NCBI GenBank assembly: GCA_016708305.1
Contig: JADJGB010000010.1
Coordinates: forward strand, 1-64,000
Direction: 5' to 3'
DNA length: 64,000 nt
Origin: Sphingobacteriales bacterium
GTDB lineage: Bacteria > Bacteroidota > Bacteroidia > Chitinophagales > Chitinophagaceae
Shown here: positions 48,582-56,560 of the stretch, in pieces
How positions within the stretch are numbered: the first letter of the stretch is position 1
Layout of the letters: each line of letters begins with the position of its first letter
Program-made: the position numbers and the translations under genes
The notes under the pieces: model-generated
What the model saw: the letters and a program-made list of their open reading frames with translations, nothing else
What the model was told of the DNA's origin: nothing
The model's database searches: none

Positions 48582-49976
48582 ATGAAAAATATAATTATAA
48601 TATTAGGAGTTGTATTAATTTTAATTACCTCCTGTACCCGACAGTTTGAACTTCCAGTTCCGGAAAATTTGAATGATGTTTTCACTGAAGGCAAAATTGT
48701 GAATAAACAGTCTCCTGAAAAAGAAGTTACTAATATTAATCAGAACGGAATCTATGTTTTCAGTTTGGATGCGGGGAGTGAAGTGCCTCAGGATGTGACT
48801 GTTGAATTACCAACCGAAGGTGTATTATCAAACCTGATAAGTGAGTATAATAGCTTTAAAGGAGTGAGTGATTATTATCTGTTATCGTCAGATTACTATA
48901 CGTTTTATGACACTGTTTTAAGAAAAGGTTCTCAAATAACTGATTTTCGTTTAGAGATTAAAAATTTCAATACTTTACCTCAGGGTAATTATATTTTACC
49001 CTTGAAAATTTCAATAGCCGGTAATAATATTATGCATTTAGTACTTATTAGAAAAGATACAGAATTTGTACCTATTTCAATTAATAATAAAAAACCAATG
49101 CCTCCCGGCACTTATGCTTGTAATGATAGGGTTGAACCAATGAAGCTTGTTGCTTATGTTGAAACAAATGATTATGATATACGCAATATGGGTCAATTTG
49201 TTTTAAAAAATAGTAAGAAACCGGTTTTTGATATTGTAGTGTTATTTGCCGCAAATATGAATTACGATGCGAAGCTTGGAAAGCGGGTTCTTCATTTCAA
49301 TGACAAACTTCAGGCCATAATAAAAGATCCTGAAAAATATATCAAACCACTAAAAGATAGAGGAATAATGGTAATCATAGATATTTTGCCGAATCACCAT
49401 GGAGTTGGTTATGCAAATTTTCAGGATTATGAAGAAGCTTTAGAATTTGCTAAAGAATGTAAATGGTACACAGAAAAATTAGGAATAGATGGATGGGACA
49501 TAGATGAAGAATATGCTGATTATAATGTACTGCCTTCAAAACCGGTAAAAGGAATTCCCTCATATTTTTGGTTTATGAAGGCAATGAAAGAAGTGATGCC
49601 CGACAAGTTATTAACCTTGTACGATTATGCTCATCCAATAAGGGCTACTTCTGTTGATGAAAATGGCAAAACAGCTATAGATTATATTGATTATAGTTGG
49701 TCTGATTATAGAAGAAATCAAACATCTTATGCAGGGCTTCCTAATACACGTTACGGAAAGCTGTCAATTGAAGCTAATTCGGGTCTTTCTTCTGCACAAA
49801 CCTATTCTCAAAGAAATCTTACCGATTGCTTTGGGTTAATGATGTTTTTTAATATCAGGGGAGTAGATATTAGAAGTGGTAATGCCACTACTCAATTAAG
49901 CAAGGTTACTAACCTGTTTTATGGAGAAGATTGTGTCTTTAATGGCGTATATCACTTTGGACCTTCTGGGCAATAA
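48582..49976 (+). CDS. GH18 endo-beta-N-acetylglucosaminidase, EndoH/BT_3987-like
   Basis: 464 residues. Lipoprotein signal (LILITSCTR, Cys18). The N-terminal DUF1735-type domain covers about 25-165. The catalytic barrel starts near 185 (KLVAYVETNDYDIRNMGQF) with VMVIIDILPNHHGVGYANF and KLGIDGWDIDEEYADYN. DGWDIDEE (303-310) is the GH18 DxxDxDxE motif, with Glu310 as acid/base and Asp308 beside it; the EY(A)(D/E)Y continuation matches EndoH-type enzymes. Such enzymes cut the chitobiose core of N-glycans. It closes the locus and is followed by a strong terminator. Confidence 0.9.
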   Translation: MKNIIIILGVVLILITSCTRQFELPVPENLNDVFTEGKIVNKQSPEKEVTNINQNGIYVFSLDAGSEVPQDVTVELPTEGVLSNLISEYNSFKGVSDYYLLSSDYYTFYDTVLRKGSQITDFRLEIKNFNTLPQGNYILPLKISIAGNNIMHLVLIRKDTEFVPISINNKKPMPPGTYACNDRVEPMKLVAYVETNDYDIRNMGQFVLKNSKKPVFDIVVLFAANMNYDAKLGKRVLHFNDKLQAIIKDPEKYIKPLKDRGIMVIIDILPNHHGVGYANFQDYEEALEFAKECKWYTEKLGIDGWDIDEEYADYNVLPSKPVKGIPSYFWFMKAMKEVMPDKLLTLYDYAHPIRATSVDENGKTAIDYIDYSWSDYRRNQTSYAGLPNTRYGKLSIEANSGLSSAQTYSQRNLTDCFGLMMFFNIRGVDIRSGNATTQLSKVTNLFYGEDCVFNGVYHFGPSGQ

Positions 49977-50012
49977 TTTTTTTTTGAAGTCATAAAATTA
50001 AACTTCTTTCGT

Positions 50013-50048
50013 AAATGAAGAATAATTTCAATATTATTCTTCATTTTT
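50013..50048 (+). terminator. Intrinsic terminator of the utilization locus
   Basis: Perfect 14-bp stem AAATGAAGAATAAT (50013-50026) and ATTATTCTTCATTT (50033-50046), loop TTCAAT, then T. Directly followed (two bases) by the first group II intron. Confidence 0.9.
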
Positions 50049-50050
50049 GG

Positions 50051-50776
50051 TATGTCGGGCATGGTATTAAGCTAACAGGATGCGAGTTCCTGTATGTGCC
50101 GAGTTGATAGGAAACATTAGCGACTGACAAAGGGTGTCGGGGGCGACCCCAGAATCTGAAAGAAGTCATCAGCAAATCTGAAGTTCTGACGAATAGAAAT
50201 CTGATAGAAGGCTCTTAAGAGAGGGCAACCGAGCCATGGATTGGGAACGCCCAAAACTCAACCGTAACTCAAAAGAGTAAATCAGGCAGAACGCAGAGAA
50301 AGTTTAATATCTTATCCCGAGAGGTCTTGCAGTATGCACCAATGTGCAGATTGTCCATCGATGAACAATTATATACTACAAGAAGTCAGCAGAGGACATA
50401 GTATTTTGTGTTAGGAATAGCACAGAAGAAGGTCTGAATCTTTTAACTTAAGGAGCAGTTAGTTCAAAATTTGTTTTATGGCGCAACCGCAAGAGATAAC
50501 TTACCAATTAGACCTGTTCAAAGGGCAGGTGGAGGAGGTTATACGCCCTTTTGCTACGAGTGAAACCGTATGTGGAGCTTGGGCAATAAAGGCGTTGCAA
50601 GTAAAAAAAGCAGGCGAACAGGAACGAGCCTTAACGCAGTATTTGATGGGAGTGATATTGTTTATACAATCTCACATCAAATTACAAGAAGTTAAACAGT
50701 TAAAGAAACCGCCGTGTGCGAGAGCATGCACTGGTGGTGTGAGAGGGCGGGGGAGTAATCCCCCTACCTACTCGAT
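50051..50776 (+). mobile_element. Group II intron, ORF-reduced, tandem copy 1 (726 bp)
   Basis: The 3' end has a domain V: ACCGCCGTG/CACGGTGGT stem with GAGA tetraloop and a two-base bulge (clearest in copy 2; here one extra T), then a domain VI hairpin GGGGGA...TCCCCC and the 3' end CTACTCGAT. A structured 5' region precedes a short ORF at 50478. There is no reverse transcriptase, so the intron is reduced and would need a maturase from elsewhere. It sits directly after an intrinsic terminator, the target choice known for group IIC introns, though the subclass is not proven here. Copy 2 follows with no spacer. Confidence 0.85.
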
Positions 50777-50801
50777 TATGTCGGGCAAGGTATTAAGCTA
50801 A
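50478..50801 (+). CDS. Short ORF in intron copy 1
   Basis: Begins MAQPQEITYQLDLFKGQVEE after a purine-rich AAGGAGCAG 30 bases upstream. The part to about residue 74 is shared with copy 2 and may be a remnant of the lost intron-encoded protein or a domain IV ORF. The tail is a translation of domains V and VI and is not meaningful. I recognise no family. Confidence 0.3.
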   Translation: MAQPQEITYQLDLFKGQVEEVIRPFATSETVCGAWAIKALQVKKAGEQERALTQYLMGVILFIQSHIKLQEVKQLKKPPCARACTGGVRGRGSNPPTYSIMSGKVLS

Positions 50802-51500
50802 CAGGATGCGAGTTCCTGTATGTGCCGAGTTGATAGGAAACATTAGCGACTGACAAGGGTGTCGGGGGCGACCCCGAATCTGAAAGAAGTCATCAGCAAA
50901 TCTGAAGTTCTGACGAATAGAAATCTGATAGAAGGCTCTTAAGAGAGGGCAACCGAGCCATGGATTGGGAACGCCCAAAACTCAACCGTAACTCAAAAGA
51001 GTAAATCAGGCAGAACGCAGAGAAAGTTTAATATCTTATCCCGAGAGGTCTTGCAGTATGCACCAATGTGCAGATTGTCCATCGATGAACAATTATATAC
51101 TACAAGAAGTCAGCAGAGGACATAGTATTTTGTGTTAGGAATAGCACAGAAGAAGGTCTGAATCTTTTAACTTAAGGAGCAGTTAGTTCAAAATTTGTTT
51201 TATGGCGCAACCGCAAGAGATAACTTACCAATTAGACCTGTTCAAAGGGCAGGTGGAGGAGGTTATACGCCCTTTTGCTACGAGTGAAACCGTATGTGGA
51301 GCTTGGGCAATAAAGGCGTTGCAAGTAAAAGAAGCAGGCGAACAGGAACGAGCCTTAACGCAGTATTTGATGGGAGTGATATTGTTTATACAATCTCACA
51401 TCAAATTACAAGAAGTTAAACAGTTAAAAGAAACCGCCGTGTGCGAGAGCATGCACGGTGGTGTGAGAGGGCGGGGGAGTAATCCCCCTACCTACTCGAT
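50777..51500 (+). mobile_element. Group II intron, ORF-reduced, tandem copy 2 (724 bp)
   Basis: Same as copy 1, with about six differences in 725 bases (mostly single-base indels). Domain V is perfect: 51433-51441 pairs with 51454-51462, TGC/GCA upper stem, GAGA loop at 51445-51448, TG bulge at 51452-51453. Domain VI and the end CTACTCGAT reach 51500, where the inverted repeat of the next IS starts with no gap. Confidence 0.88.
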
Positions 51501-51507
51501 TGGCTAA
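51202..51507 (+). CDS. Short ORF in intron copy 2
   Basis: Identical to the copy 1 ORF over residues 1-74 except Lys to Glu at about 43. The rest translates domains V and VI. Probably not a functional protein; listed because both copies keep it open. Confidence 0.3.
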   Translation: MAQPQEITYQLDLFKGQVEEVIRPFATSETVCGAWAIKALQVKEAGEQERALTQYLMGVILFIQSHIKLQEVKQLKETAVCESMHGGVRGRGSNPPTYSIG

Positions 51508-51543
51508 TTCTTTTTTTGAGGTGCTATTATTATCTTTATGGTT

Positions 51544-51884
51544 ATGGGACAAAAGAAAAAACAAGTAGAATCAAATGTATTATTTGAATTAAGCCGGATG
51601 ATGGTGCCGCGTGATTTATTAGGCTTTTTGATATTGCGGAGGTAAAAGAACTCCACAAAGAATGGCAAATTATATTATGGGAAAAGCAGGAGCATATTCC
51701 CACAAATCTTAAAGGGTTTTCAGATGTAGTGTTGGATGGTTTTTGCAATCCGATAACGATACTCAGCCATGGATTTTCCACTAAGCCGGTCTATCTGGTA
51801 ATGAAACGAAGGCGTTGGAAACGCTCCGGTACAGATGAGCATTTTAGCAACGAGTATGTGATTACGAGGATTCGGCCAAATTAA
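51544..51884 (+). CDS. ISL3-type transposase N-terminal ORF (frameshifted)
   Basis: About 113 residues after adding one T near 51635. It starts MGQKKKQVESNVLFELSRMM, continues IAEVKELHKEWQIILWEK and ends with a basic segment KRRRWKRSGTDEHFSNEYVITRI. This is the layout of the short first ORF in Bacteroidota ISL3 elements, where it probably includes the DNA-binding part. The stop is TAA at 51882-51884; the transposase reading follows at once. Confidence 0.7.
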
Positions 51885-51889
51885 CCCCT

Positions 51890-52922
51890 GACATGGCGGG
51901 CTTTTTAAAAATATAGAATAGAGCAACACCCTGTAAACATAAGTTGCGTGGCTTTTATGTTTAGTCTAAAACCCAAAACAGTACATTATTGGTACAAAGA
52001 AGAGATAAGCGATTACCGAAAAGATATTGCAGCCGGAAACTGGGGAGAAAAAGATACAAGTAATAGATAAGAGCAGTGGGAGGTAACAAAAGAAAAGCCG
52101 GTACCCATAGCAAAAGCAGAAAATTTTGGCAGCCACATGACCATTGATGAAAAGCAAATAGGCAAAAAATGTATACCATTATGACCAATGCCCAATCAGG
52201 GAAAATAGCTTTACTGGCACAAACCATGAAGCCGGAAGAACTCAAACAAGTAATGGAACACTACCTGTCGCAAGTATTAGAGGAAGTAAAATCGGTCAGC
52301 TGTGACATGAGTCCTTCCTATAAAAAACTATGCAAAGACATTTTTCCCAATACACAGTTAGTGATAGACAAGTTCCATGTCATCAAACATCTCTTAGATG
52401 CGCTGCAACAGGTACGCAAACAACTCAAAACCCAATATATTAATCAGGAAACAATTCTTGTAAAAGCTGATACGGATGAACAACAAACACACTGGCGCTA
52501 TATTGAACTATTGGAGCGCAGCCGCTATATTCTTTTCAAAATGCAAGATGAATGGGAGGAAGATGAACTAGAAATCATGCAACAACTATTTTACCGTTTC
52601 CCAATATTAGAAACAGCCTACCGGATCACCCAAAAACTGAGGTTGTGGTATCAGGAAAAAACATCGGCAAATCAATGGACAAAATAGAACAAGAACTTTA
52701 CAACTGGTGCGATGAAGTCAATCAATCAAAAATAGCAGCTTTCAGAGGAGTAAGAAAAATGATAGAAAAACATCAGGATGATATCGTCAACTATTTTAAA
52801 GAAGGACAAACCAATGCCAAAGCCGAAAATATGAATGGAAAAATCCAACGATTTTTAGCAAATAATTTTGGCATCGAGACAAATGATTTTTTATGTATCG
52901 AATAGCGGGCTATTTTGCATAG
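51890..52922 (+). pseudogene. ISL3-family DDE transposase (frameshifted)
   Basis: The catalytic region is clear: CDMSPSYKKLCKDIFPNTQLVIDKFHVIKHLLDALQQVRK (two aspartates) near 52302-52420, YIELLERSRYILFKMQDEW, and at the end TNAKAENMNGKIQRFLANNFG with the Glu, followed by MYRIAGYFA. Breaks occur near 51915, 52065, 52170, 52680 and 52890, mostly at homopolymers. The gene may be intact in the organism. Its C-terminus runs into the right inverted repeat, as usual for the family. Confidence 0.85.
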
Positions 52923-52949
52923 CACCTCAAAAAAAGAATTAGCCATTTT

Positions 52950-52981
52950 TTTGAAAATTTAGTGCCAATATTATATATTTG
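52950..52981 (+). promoter_or_regulatory. Promoter of the his operon
   Basis: TTTG at 52950-52953, 20 bases, then TATATTTG at 52974-52981. This is a full match to the Bacteroidota sigma-70 consensus in both boxes and spacing. It begins five bases outside the IS end. The transcript would start only a few bases before the leader peptide ATG. Confidence 0.8.
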
Positions 52982-52989
52982 CTCCTGAA

Positions 52990-53040
52990 ATGAAAAATTC
53001 AGTACATATCCATCATCATTTTGCATACTTACCAAAGTAA
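52990..53040 (+). CDS. hisL: his operon leader peptide (16 residues, four His)
   Basis: MKNSVHIHHHFAYLPK then TAA. It has His at positions 6, 8, 9 and 10, all CAT. It lies between the operon promoter and a terminator with a competing antiterminator, so it fits the role of a ribosome-stalling sensor for charged tRNA-His. Only a few bases of 5' leader precede the ATG, so it may be translated without a classic ribosome-binding site. Confidence 0.85.
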   Translation: MKNSVHIHHHFAYLPK

Positions 53041-53104
53041 GCCGGTGGTGCTATGTATCAACATAATAAAAAATAAAGGCTTACAAAAATTGTAGGCCTT
53101 TTTT
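53028..53104 (+). promoter_or_regulatory. his transcription attenuator (three alternative hairpins)
   Basis: Region 1 CTTAC (53028-53032) can pair with region 2 GTAAG (53037-53041). Region 2 as GTAAGCC (53037-53043) can instead pair with region 3 GGCTTAC (53078-53084) as the antiterminator. Region 3 as AAGGCTTACA (53076-53085) pairs with region 4 TGTAGGCCTT (53091-53100), followed by TTTTTT, as the terminator. A ribosome stalled at the His codons (53006-53019) would cover region 1, free region 2 and prevent termination. This is the classic attenuation logic. Confidence 0.85.
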
Positions 53105-53119
53105 ATTTAAAAATATTGT

Positions 53120-54040
53120 ATGGCTAAAATATCAAAAGAGAAAAATCAAAACAAAAAAAAGATTGCATCAAAAGAGCAGTCCACCCACTTATTACGAATT
53201 GCGATTCAAAAATCAGGTAGGCTCAGTGAGGATTCAATCAAATTACTGAAAGAATGTGGCGTGGGAATTGCTAACGGTAATAATCAATTGAAAATTAAAA
53301 CAGAAAATTTTGATGCCGAAATTCTTTTTCTTAGAGATGATGACATTCCAGAATATGTAGCAGACGGCGTAGCCGATATTGGATTTGTAGGTGAGAATGT
53401 GGTTCTTGAAAAAAATAAAGACACCCAGATTGTGGAACGTTTGGGATATGGCAGGTGCAGACTCTCCATTGCCTTACCAAAGTCCAAAAAACAAATCAAT
53501 ATTCAAAGTCTGGAAGGGAAAAAAATAGCGACCAGCTATCCGGTGATACTAAAAAAATGGCTCAGACAGAATAAAATAAATGCAGATATTCATATAATCA
53601 GCGGTTCGGTTGAGATTGCTCCTCGTATCGGCCTTGCTGATGCAATCTGCGATTTGGTAAGCTCGGGCAGCACCTTGTTTAGTAATGAACTTTATGAATT
53701 TGAAACGATTCTGAAATCGGAAGCCGTTTTAATTTTAGGAAAGCAGTTAACACAAAAGAGAAAAGAACTACTCGAAAAATTATTATTCAGAATACGTGCT
53801 GTTAAAAAAGCAAAAAACAATAAATATGTGCTGCTGAATGCTCCCAATAATAAAATCAAAGAAATCACAAAATACCTACCTGGTCTCAACAGTCCTACGA
53901 TAGTGCCTCTCGCAAAGGAAGGATGGAGTTCTGTTCATTCGGTAATCAGCGAATCAGATTTCTGGAATGTCATTGAAAAACTAAAGGAAGCCGGAGCTGA
54001 AGGGATTTTAATTATCCCTATTGAAAAAATGATTGAATAA
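53120..54040 (+). CDS. hisG: ATP phosphoribosyltransferase, long form
   Basis: First step of histidine synthesis (ATP + PRPP), feedback-inhibited by histidine. 306 residues. It starts with a Lys-rich segment (1-25), then LLRIAIQKSGRLSEDSIKLLKECG. DIPEYVADGVADIGFVGENV and SGSVEIAPRIGLADAICDLVSSGSTL are the catalytic motifs (PRPP loop). The C-terminal HisG_C regulatory domain (about 225-306, ending GAEGILIIPIEKMIE) marks the long, HisZ-independent form. It is the first structural gene after the attenuator. Intact frame. Confidence 0.95.
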   Translation: MAKISKEKNQNKKKIASKEQSTHLLRIAIQKSGRLSEDSIKLLKECGVGIANGNNQLKIKTENFDAEILFLRDDDIPEYVADGVADIGFVGENVVLEKNKDTQIVERLGYGRCRLSIALPKSKKQINIQSLEGKKIATSYPVILKKWLRQNKINADIHIISGSVEIAPRIGLADAICDLVSSGSTLFSNELYEFETILKSEAVLILGKQLTQKRKELLEKLLFRIRAVKKAKNNKYVLLNAPNNKIKEITKYLPGLNSPTIVPLAKEGWSSVHSVISESDFWNVIEKLKEAGAEGILIIPIEKMIE

Positions 54041-54079
54041 AAAAACTAATTTTTGATTGATTTTTTTAAATTTTAATAA

Positions 54080-55406
54080 GTGTCCAAATCAGTAAAAAAT
54101 ATTTTAACTCAATACAAAAATTCGGGGATCAGTATTTATGACAAACCCGAAACAACGCTCTGGTCAGAAATATGTATCCGACCTGTGTTTGACAACACTA
54201 AACTAAATTTGGCTGTAGGCAAAATCATTAATGAAGTTAAGGATAAAGGAGATATTGCATTAAGAAAATTTGCCCGAAAGTTTGATGGAGTGGGAATAGA
54301 CCAGTTTCAGGTTTCGGATGAAGAATTGAAATCTGCAGCCAAAAATATCTCCCCTTCATTGAAAGCTGCTATTCAACAGGCAAAAAGAAATATCGAATTA
54401 TTTCATCGCACCCAAAAAGAAGAAGTCAAAAAAATAAATTTATCAAAAGGAATTACCTGCTGGCGAGAATCGCGGGCCATTGAAAGTGTTGGCTTATATA
54501 TTCCCCGGAGGCTCTGCTCCTTTATTCTCAACGGTTTTGATGTTGAGCGTACCTGCCTTGATAGCAGGATGTATAGAAGTAATTCTGTGTACTCCTTGCG
54601 ATAAAAACGGGAAGATAAACGATGCCGTTTTGTATGCAGCATCTATTTCTAAAATTTCAAAAATATTTAAAGTCGGAGGTGCACAGGCAATCGCTGCAAT
54701 GGCTTTTGGAACTGATACAATACCCGCCGTTCATAAAATTTTTGGTCCCGGCAATCAGTATGTTACTGCTGCCAAGCAATTGGTGCAAAATAAGGTAGCC
54801 ATCGATATGCCGGCCGGTCCTTCGGAAGTATTGGTAATAGCAGATGATAGTTGTGTGCCTGCTTTTGTAGCATCCGATCTTCTGGCACAGGCAGAGCATG
54901 GCCCCGACTCGCAGGTAATGCTGGTTTGCACTTCAACAAAAATTGCAAATGAGGTAGAAAAGGAAATCGGAAAACAAATGAAAGACTTGCCGCGAAAAGA
55001 TATTGTGGCAAAATCATTAAAACATTCAAAATTTATCATTCTGAAAAACCCGAATGATGCGGTTGCTTTATCCAACCTGTATGCTCCCGAACATTTGATT
55101 CTGGCATGTAAAACATCCAAAAATCTGTTAAGGCAAATAGTTAATGCAGGCTCTGTATTTGTAGGTAATTATTCGCCCGAAAGTGCCGGCGACTATGCAA
55201 GTGGCACCAACCACACCCTTCCCACAAACGGCTATGCTGCAATGTACAGTGGTGTTTCATTAGATAGTTTTTATAAAAAAATTACTTTTCAGCAATTAAC
55301 AAAAACAGGACTGCGGTCTTTGGCAAAAACCATCACCACAATGGCGGAGGCAGAAGGCCTTCAGGCGCATAGTAATGCTGTTAAAAAAAGAATATCAATA
55401 AAGTAG
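54080..55406 (+). CDS. hisD: Histidinol dehydrogenase (frameshifted)
   Basis: Last two steps, histidinol to histidine, NAD- and zinc-dependent. GTG start at 54080 (MSKSVKNILTQYKNSG), 39 bases after hisG. Motifs: VGLYIPGGSAPLFSTVLML (split by an extra C in the run at about 54500), GPGNQYVTAAKQLV, DMPAGPSEVLVIAD, LLAQAEHGPDSQVMLV (Gln and His zinc ligands), YAPEHLILACK, and NHTLPTNGYAAMYSGVSLDSF. Corrected length about 440 residues, normal for HisD. Confidence 0.94.
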
Positions 55407-55422
55407 TAAAATAATTTGAAAA

Positions 55423-56496
55423 ATGGAATTTGAATTATATAATCTGGTAAGAGAAAATATTAAAAACTTCAGTCCCTACTCCACCGCCCGCCATGAGTTT
55501 AGTGGCGAGGCACATATTATGCTGGATGCCAATGAAAATTCAATCGGCTCACCCGTTTTGTTGAATGTGGATGGCAAAGAAGAATTGGTAAACCGCTATC
55601 CCGATCCGGTACAACAAAAATTAAAACAACGCATCAGTGATGTAAAAAGAGTAAATGCCGAAAATATTTTTTTGGGTAATGGTAGCGATGAGGCAATCGA
55701 TTTGATGTTCAGAATTTTTTGTGAACCAGGAATTGATAATGTAATCATATTACCGCCTACCTATGGAATGTATAAAGTGGCTGCTGAAATTAATAACGTA
55801 AAAGTTATTGAAGTACCATTGACAGAAGACTTTCAGATGGATATTCAGGCAATTGCCGATGCTGTAGATGATTACACAAAAATTATTTTTATTTGCTCGC
55901 CAAATAATCCGAGCGGCAACAGTATCAGAAGGCAGGACATAGAAATCATTCTCAACAATTTTGACGGTATCGTAGCAATTGATGAGGCATATATTAATTA
56001 TGCCCGGCAGAAAAGTTTTGCTCAGGACATTCCGGATTATCCGAACATGGTAGTATTACAGACTCTTTCAAAGGCCTGGGGGATGGCGGCTTTACGACTT
56101 GGATTTGCAATATCTCAAAGAGAGATTATTAAAATCATGAATAATGTAAAATATCCCTACAACATAAATATTGCCACACAGGAACTGGCCTTGCAAGGTT
56201 TGCAGAAAATTGATGAGGTGAATGAATGGACACGTCAGACCATTGACCAACGTCATTGGTTAGAAGAAGAATTGAAGACGATTGGCTACGTGCAAAAAAT
56301 TTATCCAAGTGATGCAAACTTTTTATTGGTAAATATGGAAAATGCAAATGATGTATTCAAATATTTGCAAGAGAAGGGAATTATTGTAAGAAACAGAAGT
56401 AATGTAATAGGTTGTGAAGATTGCCTGAGAATTACTGTTGGCACCGAAGATGAGAATCGCTCGCTAATGATTGCATTGAAAGAATTTGAAAATTAA
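55423..56496 (+). CDS. hisC: Histidinol-phosphate aminotransferase
   Basis: PLP enzyme that forms histidinol phosphate. 357 residues. LDANENSIGSPV and RYPDP at the N-terminus. NIFLGNGSDEAIDLMFRIF holds the cofactor phosphate loop. FICSPNNPSGNSIRR is the aspartate/asparagine site. VAIDEAYINYA is followed by TLSKAWGMAALRLGFA with the Schiff-base Lys217. RITVGTEDENRSLMIAL closes the fold. Intact and 16 bases after hisD. Confidence 0.95.
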   Translation: MEFELYNLVRENIKNFSPYSTARHEFSGEAHIMLDANENSIGSPVLLNVDGKEELVNRYPDPVQQKLKQRISDVKRVNAENIFLGNGSDEAIDLMFRIFCEPGIDNVIILPPTYGMYKVAAEINNVKVIEVPLTEDFQMDIQAIADAVDDYTKIIFICSPNNPSGNSIRRQDIEIILNNFDGIVAIDEAYINYARQKSFAQDIPDYPNMVVLQTLSKAWGMAALRLGFAISQREIIKIMNNVKYPYNINIATQELALQGLQKIDEVNEWTRQTIDQRHWLEEELKTIGYVQKIYPSDANFLLVNMENANDVFKYLQEKGIIVRNRSNVIGCEDCLRITVGTEDENRSLMIALKEFEN

Positions 56497-56560
56497 ATAT
56501 TTTCTGATGACAGATTTAGTCAATTATTTCTGAGAAAAACAAAAAACGGAAATTATTAAA

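Larger units (their letters stand above)
51501..52945 (+). mobile_element. ISL3-family insertion sequence (1445 bp)
   Basis: Bounded by perfect 27-bp inverted repeats: TGGCTAATTCTTTTTTTGAG and onward to GTGCTAT at 51501-51527, and its complement at 52919-52945. Inside are an N-terminal ORF and an ISL3-type DDE transposase, both frameshifted. No 8-bp duplication is visible between the left flank (intron end) and the right flank (T run before the his promoter), so the left side was changed after insertion, probably by the intron. Confidence 0.88.

Noticed and set aside
51501..52953. 8-bp target duplication for the ISL3 element
   Set aside because: The bases before 51501 (TACTCGAT, end of the intron) do not match those after 52945 (T run). 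A loose ATTTTT match before the introns is too simple to count.
54480..54604. Programmed frameshift in hisD (and similar splits in gyrA, pdhA, lepA)
   Set aside because: No slippery site plus pseudoknot pattern. The sites vary from gene to gene and coincide with homopolymers or single extra bases, as sequence errors do.
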